9,008 nucleotides of DNA from Verrucomicrobiales bacterium. GTDB taxonomy: Bacteria; Verrucomicrobiota; Verrucomicrobiia; Verrucomicrobiales; DEV007. Shown here piece after piece: positions 1-6,247 of this stretch (the stretch's first letter is position 1; each line of letters opens with the position of its first letter). The notes beneath the pieces were generated by a model. The model worked only from the letters and a program-made list of their open reading frames with translations. It did not search any database and was not told the origin of the DNA. The position numbers were made by a program, and so were the translations under genes. The stretch is from contig JAGNMT010000112.1 in assembly GCA_017991025.1 (NCBI GenBank), positions 1 to 9,008 of the forward strand. Reading direction: 5' to 3'.

Positions 1-652
1 CGGGACCGATGCTGATGCCGCCCGGGTTTGAAATCGAGGAGAGTGCCTGCATCACGGACTCGTAGTTATGGAGTGGTTCGCCCATGCCCATGAGGACGAG
101 GTTCCGGAGACGCCGTCCCGGAGCGACGGTCTGCAGGACGCGCCTCGCGTGAAGAACCTGCGCGACAATCTCACCGGGTCTGAGATGGCGGACAAATCCC
201 ATCTGCCCCGTCGCACAGAAGACACATCCCATTGCGCAGCCCGCCTGAGTGCTCACACAGACGGTGTGCCGCCCTGCGTATCCCATCAAGACAGTTTCGA
301 TGGTCTGACCGTCACGAAGACGCAGAAGAAATTTACGGGTGAGCTCGTCGTCACTCCGGATTTCCTCGATCACCTCAGGTGCGTCGAGAAAAAAGGCCTT
401 TCCCTCTCCGACTGAGCGCTCAACCCAGCGCTGTAGCGGCGGAAGGAAGCTTCTCGAAGCCAGATCAAGAGCACCCTCACGGTGCAGAGCCCCCCAGAGG
501 GCGCGGGCGTGACAAGGATTTACTCCTTCAGCCTCGAGAATTCTCTGAAGGCCGGCAAAGTCGGGATCATGCAGGGATCGCTGAATCGGATGGCTCACAT
601 GGCAATGCAACGCCGCATCGCCCGGCATACAAGTTCGATTTTCATATTTCAT
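1..652 (-). CDS. rlmN: RlmN, 23S rRNA/tRNA adenine-C2 methyltransferase (N-terminal part, cut by window edge)
   Basis: Radical-SAM enzyme that methylates C2 of A2503 in 23S rRNA and, in E. coli, A37 of some tRNAs; it acts in the cytoplasm. About 217 codons are visible, reading leftwards off position 1. The [4Fe-4S]-binding C-x3-C-x2-C motif is present as CAMGCVFC, with cysteines at about residues 139, 143 and 146, inside the family block VCVSTQAGC...ATGQMGF. MGMGEP follows at about 188-193 and is also characteristic. The C-terminal part, which carries the methyl-accepting cysteine, is outside the window. The start is uncertain: ATG at 652 is the most upstream choice after an in-frame TAG at 706-704, while ATG 628 and GTG 598 are alternatives, and none has a clear ribosome-binding site. 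The gene diverges from the oxidoreductase at 718. Cfr is a relative, but an ordinary housekeeping RlmN is much more likely. Confidence 0.93.
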   Translation of the reverse strand, partial: MKYENRTCMPGDAALHCHVSHPIQRSLHDPDFAGLQRILEAEGVNPCHARALWGALHREGALDLASRSFLPPLQRWVERSVGEGKAFFLDAPEVIEEIRSDDELTRKFLLRLRDGQTIETVLMGYAGRHTVCVSTQAGCAMGCVFCATGQMGFVRHLRPGEIVAQVLHARRVLQTVAPGRRLRNLVLMGMGEPLHNYESVMQALSSISNPGGISIGP

Positions 653-717
653 TTCGCCGCGAAAACGGGATCGAAAGAAGCTCGCTACCTGCCCCACTGC
701 CCTCTACAATGCCCGCC

Positions 718-2100
718 ATGAACTCTGAAACACTCGATACTCCCGTTTCCCCCAGTCGCCGCCAATTCCTTCGTTCCACGGCGGCCCTTGGCGCTGCCGC
801 TCTAGCCTCCAATGCTGCTGTCGTCCGAGCCGCGACTAATAAGAACAGCAAACTTCGTATCTTCCAAATTGGAGTGAACGGTATCGGAAACATGCAGCGT
901 AAAGGGCTCGAGGGTCATCCCATGGTCGAGTTCGCCGGATTCTGCGATGTCGATAAAACCGCTTTCGCGAAAGTCGAGTCAGACGCCTATCGCAGCGCCT
1001 GGCGTATTTCCGACTACCGCGAGGCTTTTGCAAACCGTCTTGATCAGTTTGATGCCGTCATCGTCGACACCCCCGATTTTAATCATTGTCCGATGATGGT
1101 CACAGCCCTGAAGAACGGCAAACATGTCTACGGTCAGAAGCCGCTCGTGCATCAACTCGACGAGTTGCGCATCATCCGGGAGGCACTCAAGGCCAGCCCC
1201 GGTCTCTATACCCAGATGGGAAATCAGCGGGCTTGCACGACCGGGCGGATGCAGGCGGTCGAACTGCTGAAATCCAATCGACTCGGGCGTCCCGTCGAGG
1301 CGCACATCTGGACCGGCGGCATGAGCCGTGGCATGTATTTTGTGGATCCGTGGAGCCCCGTCACTGCCGCCCAGCCCGTTCCCGGGACAATGAACTGGGA
1401 TCTCTGGAACGGCCCGCTGACGACGGCGCTTCCATATAGTGAAGACCTCCATCCCCGTCGCTGGCGCTCCTACTGGGAGACCGGAGGCGGCATGCTCGCT
1501 GACTGGGGCTGCCATCTCATCGACGTCCTCTATTTTGCCTACGATCTTGCCGCGCCCGAGACCGTGCAGACCAATACGATGAAGCCGTCCGACGCTTGTC
1601 ACTCCGGGTTTAATGAGGCGGTGGTGACTTATCCTGGAGGAGATCGTTTTGCCCGGGAGAAATTTGTTCTTCACTACCGCGACAGTAATGTCCGCCCGTC
1701 CTTCGCGGCGCTCGGGTTGCCAGTATCGAAGATCACCGGGAGTTGTACTCTCGTGCTTTGCGAGGAAGGCGCTCTCCTGCTCGAGCCGGAAGGCAAAATG
1801 GAAATCTATCGTAAGGGTAAACTCGTTGAGAACGAGCCCCTCCCCGAAGTCGCCCCGCGTCAGCATTGGAAGGACTGGGCTGATTGCTGTCTCGGAACCG
1901 AGAAGCCGCTCTGGACGCAGTTCGATATCGGTTCCCGCATCACCGAGCCGGCGCTTCTCGCGACAAAAGCAACCCGTTACCCGGGGCAGGAATTGCACTG
2001 GGACGGGGCCAATTATCGCTTCACGAATCACGAGGAGGCGAATAAGACTGTCCTTTCCAGAACCTATCGTGAGGGTTTTGCGCCGCCGAAAGTGGGGTGA
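718..2100 (+). CDS. Tat-exported Gfo/Idh/MocA family oxidoreductase
   Basis: A 460-residue predicted NAD(P)-dependent oxidoreductase, most likely acting on a sugar or polyol after export in folded form. The N-terminus has a twin-arginine signal (SRRQFLR, residues 13-19), a hydrophobic Ala/Leu stretch to about 36 and a possible cleavage site after VRA near 38. The Rossmann dinucleotide-binding segment starts at about 46, with the glycine cluster IGVNGIGN at 51-58. The family motif EKP appears as QKP (140-142), keeping the lysine. The sequence GGGMLADWGCHLIDVL holds the conserved D262-x3-H266 pair expected at the active site. The length fits secreted planctomycete/verrucomicrobial members. ATG 718 is preferred; ATG 709, three codons upstream, is equally open and would start MPAMNS. 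There is no Shine-Dalgarno sequence. Substrate specificity cannot be read from the sequence. Confidence 0.9.
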   Translation: MNSETLDTPVSPSRRQFLRSTAALGAAALASNAAVVRAATNKNSKLRIFQIGVNGIGNMQRKGLEGHPMVEFAGFCDVDKTAFAKVESDAYRSAWRISDYREAFANRLDQFDAVIVDTPDFNHCPMMVTALKNGKHVYGQKPLVHQLDELRIIREALKASPGLYTQMGNQRACTTGRMQAVELLKSNRLGRPVEAHIWTGGMSRGMYFVDPWSPVTAAQPVPGTMNWDLWNGPLTTALPYSEDLHPRRWRSYWETGGGMLADWGCHLIDVLYFAYDLAAPETVQTNTMKPSDACHSGFNEAVVTYPGGDRFAREKFVLHYRDSNVRPSFAALGLPVSKITGSCTLVLCEEGALLLEPEGKMEIYRKGKLVENEPLPEVAPRQHWKDWADCCLGTEKPLWTQFDIGSRITEPALLATKATRYPGQELHWDGANYRFTNHEEANKTVLSRTYREGFAPPKVG

Positions 2101-2119
2101 CAAGCGATGCTTGTCTTTT
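2099..2119 (+). terminator. Possible weak intrinsic terminator after the oxidoreductase gene
   Basis: GACAAGC and GCTTGTC form a perfect 7-bp stem with a 3-nt GAT loop (2099-2115), followed directly by TTTT. The stem begins inside the TGA stop codon of the oxidoreductase gene. The stem is short, the loop tight and the T-tract only four bases, so termination would be partial at best. If it works, it separates the oxidoreductase from the agmatine genes downstream. Confidence 0.4.
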
Positions 2120-2231
2120 GAATGCAGTAAAGTGATTCGGGATCAAACTCGAAGGTCGGGGTGGTAGCGTTTTGCTTCGGCTCTATCCTTTTTCTTGCAC
2201 TCCACGAAGAAAGCCGTCACTTACCGCCATC

Positions 2232-3095
2232 ATGAAATCCCTCACGATCGGACTGACCCAGTTCGCAGCCGTCGACGACACGGCCACTAATCTCGACAAT
2301 GCGGAACGGCTTGCCCGTGAATCGGTCGCCAAGGGCGCGCAGGTCATCTGTCTCCAGGAGATGTGCTCGACTCTTTATTTCTGCCGCACGGAAGACCCCG
2401 CTCATTTCGAACTCGCCGAAGCCATCCCCGGCAAAACGACCGCCCGCTTTGCCGATGTCGCAAAGGAACTCGGGGTTGTCATCATTCTGCCCCTCTTCGA
2501 AAAGCGCGCCACCGGCCTCTATCACAATACCGCTGCGGTTCTCGATGCCGACGGTGCCTATCTTGGCAAGTACCGCAAGATGCACATCCCCGAAGACCCC
2601 GGCTTCCACGAAAAGTTCTATTTTACTCCCGGCGATCTCGGCTACCGGATCTGGGAAACCGCCTTCGGTAAAATCGGCGTCCTCATATGCTGGGACCAGT
2701 GGTACCCCGAAGCGGCCCGCCTCACCGCGATGCAAGGAGCGAACGTCCTTTTTTACCCCACTGCGATCGGCTGGCTCGCCGAAGAGCGCGACACCCTCGG
2801 TCCTTCCCAGCACAATGCCTGGGAGACCGTGCAGAAAGGTCACGGTGTCGCCAACGGCTGCTACGTCGCCGCGTCAAACCGGGTCGGGCGCGAGGGCGAC
2901 ACCCTCTTTTGGGGACAGTCCTTTGTCTCCAACCCTTACGGTGAAGTCATTGCCCGCACCCCCGTCGAAGAAGAGATGGCTCTCGCCGTCGAGTGTGATC
3001 TCGAAAAGCTTGAAGAGTTCCGTAACATCTGGCCTTTCTTCCGCGATCGTCGCATCGACAGCTACGATCCCATTCTCAAACGCTGGATCGATTGA
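2232..3095 (+). CDS. aguB: N-carbamoylputrescine amidohydrolase (AguB, nitrilase superfamily)
   Basis: Cytoplasmic carbon-nitrogen hydrolase that splits N-carbamoylputrescine into putrescine, CO2 and ammonia, the last step of the agmatine deiminase route. The protein has 287 residues, normal for the family. The nitrilase catalytic triad is visible: Glu43 in CLQEMC, Lys116 in YRKMHIP and Cys153 in LICWDQWYPE. The PGFHEKFYFTPGD stretch (123-135) and the CWDQWYPE sequence are typical of AguB rather than of general nitrilases. ATG 2232 is chosen because the family's first beta strand (KSLTIGLTQF) begins directly after it. An ORF extension back to 2172 has no family-like sequence. No Shine-Dalgarno sequence is seen; the bases before the start are CCGCCATC. 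The next gene, aguA, supplies its substrate, which strongly supports the assignment. Confidence 0.95.
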   Translation: MKSLTIGLTQFAAVDDTATNLDNAERLARESVAKGAQVICLQEMCSTLYFCRTEDPAHFELAEAIPGKTTARFADVAKELGVVIILPLFEKRATGLYHNTAAVLDADGAYLGKYRKMHIPEDPGFHEKFYFTPGDLGYRIWETAFGKIGVLICWDQWYPEAARLTAMQGANVLFYPTAIGWLAEERDTLGPSQHNAWETVQKGHGVANGCYVAASNRVGREGDTLFWGQSFVSNPYGEVIARTPVEEEMALAVECDLEKLEEFRNIWPFFRDRRIDSYDPILKRWID

Positions 3096-3107
3096 GGAAG
3101 GCGTTCA

Positions 3108-3208
3108 GGTTTTCAGGAACTGAGGAAGGACCCGAAACCGAAAACTTGTAACTTAAAACCTGAAACTTTCCGATCCTGAATCCCTGAATCCCTGAATCCC
3201 TGAAAACC
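3108..3208. repeat. Intergenic block bounded by a 10-bp perfect inverted repeat
   Basis: GGTTTTCAGG (3108-3117) is the exact reverse complement of CCTGAAAACC (3199-3208). Between the arms lies repetitive, low-complexity DNA built from related words: CCGAAACCGAAAAC, AAAACCTGAAACTT and several CCTGAAT copies. The block fills most of the 131-bp gap between aguB and aguA. In RNA the arms could pair across an 81-nt loop. No transposase and no clear target-site duplication is seen, so a mobile origin is only a possibility. Its right arm overlaps a possible CTG start of aguA at 3200. Confidence 0.65.
3175..3204. repeat. Tandem 8-bp repeat, unit CCTGAATC, about 3.75 copies
   Basis: Three perfect copies of CCTGAATC lie at 3175-3182, 3183-3190 and 3191-3198, followed by a partial copy (CCTGAA) at 3199-3204 that merges into the right arm of the surrounding inverted repeat. 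The unit is not a multiple of three, so changes in copy number would shift any reading frame running through it. An in-frame TGA for the aguA frame lies in the second copy (3185-3187). This is the type of array that can vary by replication slippage. Confidence 0.93.
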
Positions 3209-3226
3209 GCCTCCTCCCCCTACCGA

Positions 3227-4243
3227 ATGCCCGCCGAATGGGAACCCCAGGCTGCGGTCTGGCTTTCCTGGCCATCGGGTCACCCCGACTGCTGGCCGGA
3301 AACGCTTGAGAAAGTCGAAGGCGTCTTTTCTGAAATTGCAGCAGCGATCAGCCGATACGAACCGGTCCGCATCAACGCGCCCGAAGCCAGTCACGATGAG
3401 ATTCGCCGTCAGATCGTGGCGGCTCAGGCGGACGGCGACCGGGTCGAACTCTATAATCACCCCAATGACGACGTCTGGTGTCGCGACCATGGTCCCCTTT
3501 TTGTGAAACATCGCGAAAGTGGCGGGATCGCCGTTACGAACTGGGGCTTCAACGGCTGGGGCGACAAATTCGGGCCGTATGAGCAGGACAACGAGATTCC
3601 CATGCACATCGCAAAAACCCTCGGGATGGAGCGTTTCGACGCCGACATGATCCTCGAAGGCGGCTCCATCGAGCAGAACAGCCTCGGGCAGATCCTCACG
3701 ACTGAAGCAGTCCTCCTCAATCCGAATCGTAATCCACACCTCTCCCGCACCGAGATCGAGGATCGCATCAAGTCCCTCCTCGGCATGAACGAGATTTTCT
3801 GGCTCCGCGCTGGAATCGAGGGAGACGATACAGACGGCCACATCGACGACATCGCCCGCTTTGTAAACGACCGCACCATCGTCATCTCGCAGGAAAAAGA
3901 CGGGAAAAACCCGAATCACCGCGTCCTTCGTGAAAACCGCGAACGCCTAGGGGACTTCCGCCTTCCCGACGGTTCGAAACCCGAGATCGTCGAAATCGAC
4001 ATGCCCGACGCCTGCCTCGCCCCCGAGTGGCGGCTGCCTGTCCTGCCCGCGAGCTACGTGAACTTTCTCATCCTCAACAGCGCCGTCCTTGTGCCGGTCT
4101 TCGGACAGAAAAAGCGCGATACAGAAGCCGCGGGAGTGTTAGGAGAGCTCTTTCCCGGACGGGAGATCGTGCCGATCAATGCGATCGATATCGTCCGCGA
4201 AGGCGGCGCGATCCATTGTATTTCGCAGCAGCAACCGGCATGA
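3227..4243 (+). CDS. aguA: Agmatine deiminase (AguA, peptidylarginine-deiminase-like family)
   Basis: Cytoplasmic hydrolase that converts agmatine to N-carbamoylputrescine and ammonia. As drawn it has 338 residues. Catalytic positions match characterised agmatine deiminases: Asp87 in WCRDHGP, Glu144 in LEGGS, His205 and Asp207 in TDGHIDD, and nucleophile Cys331 in GGAIHCISQQQPA near the C-terminus. The first residues here, MPAEWEPQ, correspond to an internal conserved stretch in relatives (typically G-F/Y-R/Y-MPAEW), and the codons just upstream read PYR in frame. The true start is therefore probably upstream. The open frame reaches back only to a TGA at 3185, and CTG at 3200 would give MKTASSPYRMPAEW. 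No Shine-Dalgarno sequence is seen at either start. It directly follows aguB, which uses its product. Confidence 0.95.
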   Translation: MPAEWEPQAAVWLSWPSGHPDCWPETLEKVEGVFSEIAAAISRYEPVRINAPEASHDEIRRQIVAAQADGDRVELYNHPNDDVWCRDHGPLFVKHRESGGIAVTNWGFNGWGDKFGPYEQDNEIPMHIAKTLGMERFDADMILEGGSIEQNSLGQILTTEAVLLNPNRNPHLSRTEIEDRIKSLLGMNEIFWLRAGIEGDDTDGHIDDIARFVNDRTIVISQEKDGKNPNHRVLRENRERLGDFRLPDGSKPEIVEIDMPDACLAPEWRLPVLPASYVNFLILNSAVLVPVFGQKKRDTEAAGVLGELFPGREIVPINAIDIVREGGAIHCISQQQPA

Positions 4244-4266
4244 GGCTTCTCCCGATTCCTCAAGAC

Positions 4267-4280
4267 ATCCGGAGCCGGAT
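4267..4280. repeat. Perfect inverted repeat upstream of the beta-propeller gene
   Basis: ATCCGG-AG-CCGGAT is a 14-bp palindromic sequence in the 77-bp gap between aguA and the propeller gene, centred about 47 bp before the ATG. There is no T-tract, so it does not look like a terminator. It could be a regulator-binding site or chance in GC-rich DNA. Confidence 0.35.
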
Positions 4281-4320
4281 AGATCATGGTACCGAAAAAT
4301 CACCCCCAACCCCCATCGCC

Positions 4321-5226
4321 ATGACCCGTTACCTGTTTCTCTTCACCGCCCTTATGCTTTCGCTGACTCCACCGCTCCTGGGCGAAGAAATCCGGCACCG
4401 CTTTCTCTGTTGTGACTACAATGGCGATCAGGTCTGTCTCGTCAGTGCCGACGGGGAGATCGAATGGCGGGCCGAGGCAAAGCACCCCCAGGACTGCTGG
4501 TTGCTGCCGAACGGAAACATCCTCTTTGCCTATGTGGATGGAGCGAAGGAGATGACTTTGAAAAACGAGTTGGTCTGGGAATACAAAGCAACCGTCGCCG
4601 GGGTTGAATGTCAGGCGGCGCAACCGCTGCCCGATGGCAATGTCCTCATTGTGGAATGCGGTACAAGCCGGCTCATCGAGGTGGATCGTGCCGGCAGGAT
4701 CGCCAAAGAGATTCCGCTTGCGACAAAGCCGGAGATCAAGACCCACAATCAGTTTCGAGGTGCCCGGAAGCTGGCCAACGGCCATTATGTCGTGACTTTC
4801 AAAGGTGAGGGAAAAGTGGTGGAATTGAACGGGGATGGCACGGTCGTGCGTGAAGAAAAAGTACCTGGCGACCCGCATGAGGTGATCGTCGTCAAAAACG
4901 GCAACTGGCTCGTGACCTGCGGAGACGCCCATCAAGTGGTCGAGATCGACCCTGCAGGCAAGGTCGTCTGGAGCCTGAGTGAGAACGACCTGCCGGGCAA
5001 TCCCCTGCGCCTGATGGCGGGAGCGCAGCGCCTGACCAATGGCAACACGCTGCTCTGTAACTACCTGGGCCACGGGCATCTCGGAGAAAACCCCCAGGTC
5101 TATGAGGTGACGCCCGACCAAAAACTCGTGTGGTCCTTTGCTGATCACGCCCGTTTTAAGACGATCAATCAGATTCAGATTCTCGACACACCCGTGGAAG
5201 TGATCCATGGTGAGATTTATCGGTGA
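4321..5226 (+). CDS. Exported six-bladed beta-propeller (PQQ/ASST-like repeat) protein
   Basis: A 301-residue protein of unknown specific function. Residues 1-21 form a Sec signal peptide (MTRYLF..., hydrophobic core, cleavage near LLG-EE). The rest is about six repeats of 40-48 residues, each with a D-x-x-G turn followed by an x-NGN-x-hydrophobic strand: PNGN at 63-66, PDGN at 104-107, ANGH at 152-155, KNGN at 192-195, TNGN at 239-242 and a degenerate sixth ending near 290. DxxGxIxW turns recur (for example DGEIEW at 44-49 and AGKVVW at 212-217). This matches PQQ-like or arylsulfotransferase-like propellers, but no catalytic signature is evident, so a binding or scaffold role is as likely as an enzymatic one. 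Eight cysteines remain in the mature region. ATG 4321 is chosen because it starts the signal peptide; the longer ORF upstream overlaps aguA. Confidence 0.85.
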   Translation: MTRYLFLFTALMLSLTPPLLGEEIRHRFLCCDYNGDQVCLVSADGEIEWRAEAKHPQDCWLLPNGNILFAYVDGAKEMTLKNELVWEYKATVAGVECQAAQPLPDGNVLIVECGTSRLIEVDRAGRIAKEIPLATKPEIKTHNQFRGARKLANGHYVVTFKGEGKVVELNGDGTVVREEKVPGDPHEVIVVKNGNWLVTCGDAHQVVEIDPAGKVVWSLSENDLPGNPLRLMAGAQRLTNGNTLLCNYLGHGHLGENPQVYEVTPDQKLVWSFADHARFKTINQIQILDTPVEVIHGEIYR

Positions 5227-5291
5227 AGGGGCGCATCGGAGGGGAATTTTGCAGTCCCGATCTTTCCGTTTCCGCGTAACCTCTGACAGCG

Positions 5292-6206
5292 ATGTGGTCC
5301 ACCCTCTTTTCCCGTTTCACTTTCTGGCTGGCAGTTGGCGGAGTCATTGCTGCGATCATTTTTATGAATCAGGCAAATGTCGTCGAGCCTATGCCCTCGG
5401 TGCCTTTTGCGCCTCCGCAAAAACCGGTGGACCATGCGATCGCCGCCTCCGGTCTTGTCGAGGCTTTCGGGGAAAATGTGAGCGTCGGCGTGCCTGTCTC
5501 CGCTCTCGTCGCCGGGGTGAAGGTGAAAGTATGGGACCGGGTCAAAAGCGGTGACCTGCTTCTTCAGCTCGACGACCGGGAACTTCGTGCCCGGCGCGGC
5601 GTGGAGGAGGCCCGCATCGCTGAGCTTGAAGCCGCCGTGGCCAGGGTCGAGGAACAATTGAAACGGTTGCAAAGCGTGACCGACGCCGGAGCAGTGAGTA
5701 GGGAAGTGGTCGCCACCAAGTTCGCCGATCTCCGGGTCGTTCAGGCAGAAAAGGCCTCCGCCATGGCTGCGGTCGCACAGACTGACATTCTCCTGGGCCG
5801 CCTCTCCGTAACCGCTCCGCGGGATGGAACCATCCTGCAAGTCAGCGTTCGCGCCGGTGAATTTGTCCAGGCCGGATCTGCTGATCCGCCGGTCATCCTT
5901 GGCGACCTCGACTATTACCAGGTTCGCGCCGACATCGACGAGCAACTCGCGCCAAAGGTAAAAGAAGGGGTTCCGGCGGTCGGCTATCTCAAAGGCGACA
6001 CCAATCATTCTCTGCCGCTGGAATTTGTGCGTATCGAACCTTTTGTCATTCCCAAGGTTTCGCTCACCGGAGCCTCGAATGAACGCGTCGATACCCGCGT
6101 CCTGCAGGTGATTTACCGAATCAAAGCAGGACCAGAAGTGAGGCTTTATCCCGGTCAGCAGATGGATCTCTATCTCGGGAAAGCCACTCTCGCACCTCTG
6201 CCCTGA
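5292..6206 (+). CDS. Periplasmic adaptor (membrane fusion) subunit of an ABC exporter, DevB/HlyD type
   Basis: A 304-residue adaptor expected to link an inner-membrane ABC transporter to an outer-membrane channel. One N-terminal membrane anchor lies at about 9-26. The first lipoyl half follows (VPVSALVAGVKVKVWDRVKSGDLLLQLD, about 67-94, with the V-K-x-GD turn). A helical hairpin rich in Ala, Glu and Arg runs from about 97 to 170, then the second lipoyl half (VTAPRDGTILQVSVRAGEFV, about 173-192). A beta-barrel/membrane-proximal region ends the protein, including YPGQQMDLYL at 286-295. The hairpin is short, as in DevB/MacA-like adaptors. ATG 5292 starts directly before the anchor. It is followed 37 bp later by the permease and then the ATPase, in devB-devC-devA order. 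No TolC-like gene is present in the window. Confidence 0.9.
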   Translation: MWSTLFSRFTFWLAVGGVIAAIIFMNQANVVEPMPSVPFAPPQKPVDHAIAASGLVEAFGENVSVGVPVSALVAGVKVKVWDRVKSGDLLLQLDDRELRARRGVEEARIAELEAAVARVEEQLKRLQSVTDAGAVSREVVATKFADLRVVQAEKASAMAAVAQTDILLGRLSVTAPRDGTILQVSVRAGEFVQAGSADPPVILGDLDYYQVRADIDEQLAPKVKEGVPAVGYLKGDTNHSLPLEFVRIEPFVIPKVSLTGASNERVDTRVLQVIYRIKAGPEVRLYPGQQMDLYLGKATLAPLP

Positions 6207-6208
6207 CT

Positions 6209-6247
6209 ATGACCCGTATTGAGACTGCTGAAGGATACAAAAGATGA
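6209..6247 (+). CDS. Possible 12-codon leader ORF overlapping the permease start
   Basis: ATG at 6209, two bases after the adaptor stop, opens a 12-codon frame encoding MTRIETAEGYKR. It ends with a TGA at 6245-6247 that overlaps the permease ATG as ATGA. This arrangement is typical of translational coupling. However, the ORF has no ribosome-binding site of its own, and short ORFs of this length arise often by chance, so I list it as tentative only. Confidence 0.15.
   Translation: MTRIETAEGYKR
6231..6235 (+). promoter_or_regulatory. Shine-Dalgarno sequence of the permease gene
   Basis: AAGGA lies 8 nt before the ATG at 6244. It is the only clear ribosome-binding site at any of the nine gene starts in this window, and it fixes the permease start. 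Confidence 0.65.

Noticed and set aside
68..717. Plus-strand open frames at the left end, including one running into the oxidoreductase gene from 379
   Set aside because: They are antisense to rlmN, whose radical-SAM motifs are unambiguous. The Tat signal at 718 marks the real start of the oxidoreductase.
979..2103. A 374-codon open frame on the minus strand opposite the oxidoreductase gene
   Set aside because: The plus strand carries a clear Gfo/Idh/MocA protein with all motifs. The antisense frame has no recognisable domain and is explained by high GC depleting stop codons.
3175..3204. The tandem repeat as a CRISPR-like array
   Set aside because: The 8-bp units are directly adjacent with no spacers, and no cas gene is nearby.
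3113..3919. A 268-codon minus-strand open frame across aguA and the repeat block
   Set aside because: Its C-terminal part is a translation of the CCTGAA-type repeats and the rest is antisense to a confident aguA. It shows no family motif.
4300..5208. A 302-codon minus-strand open frame opposite the beta-propeller gene
   Set aside because: The plus strand has a signal peptide and regular NGN repeats, whereas the minus frame lacks any domain pattern.
5217..6008. A 263-codon minus-strand open frame opposite the adaptor gene
   Set aside because: The plus-strand adaptor has its anchor and both lipoyl halves in the right order. The antisense frame is a shadow.
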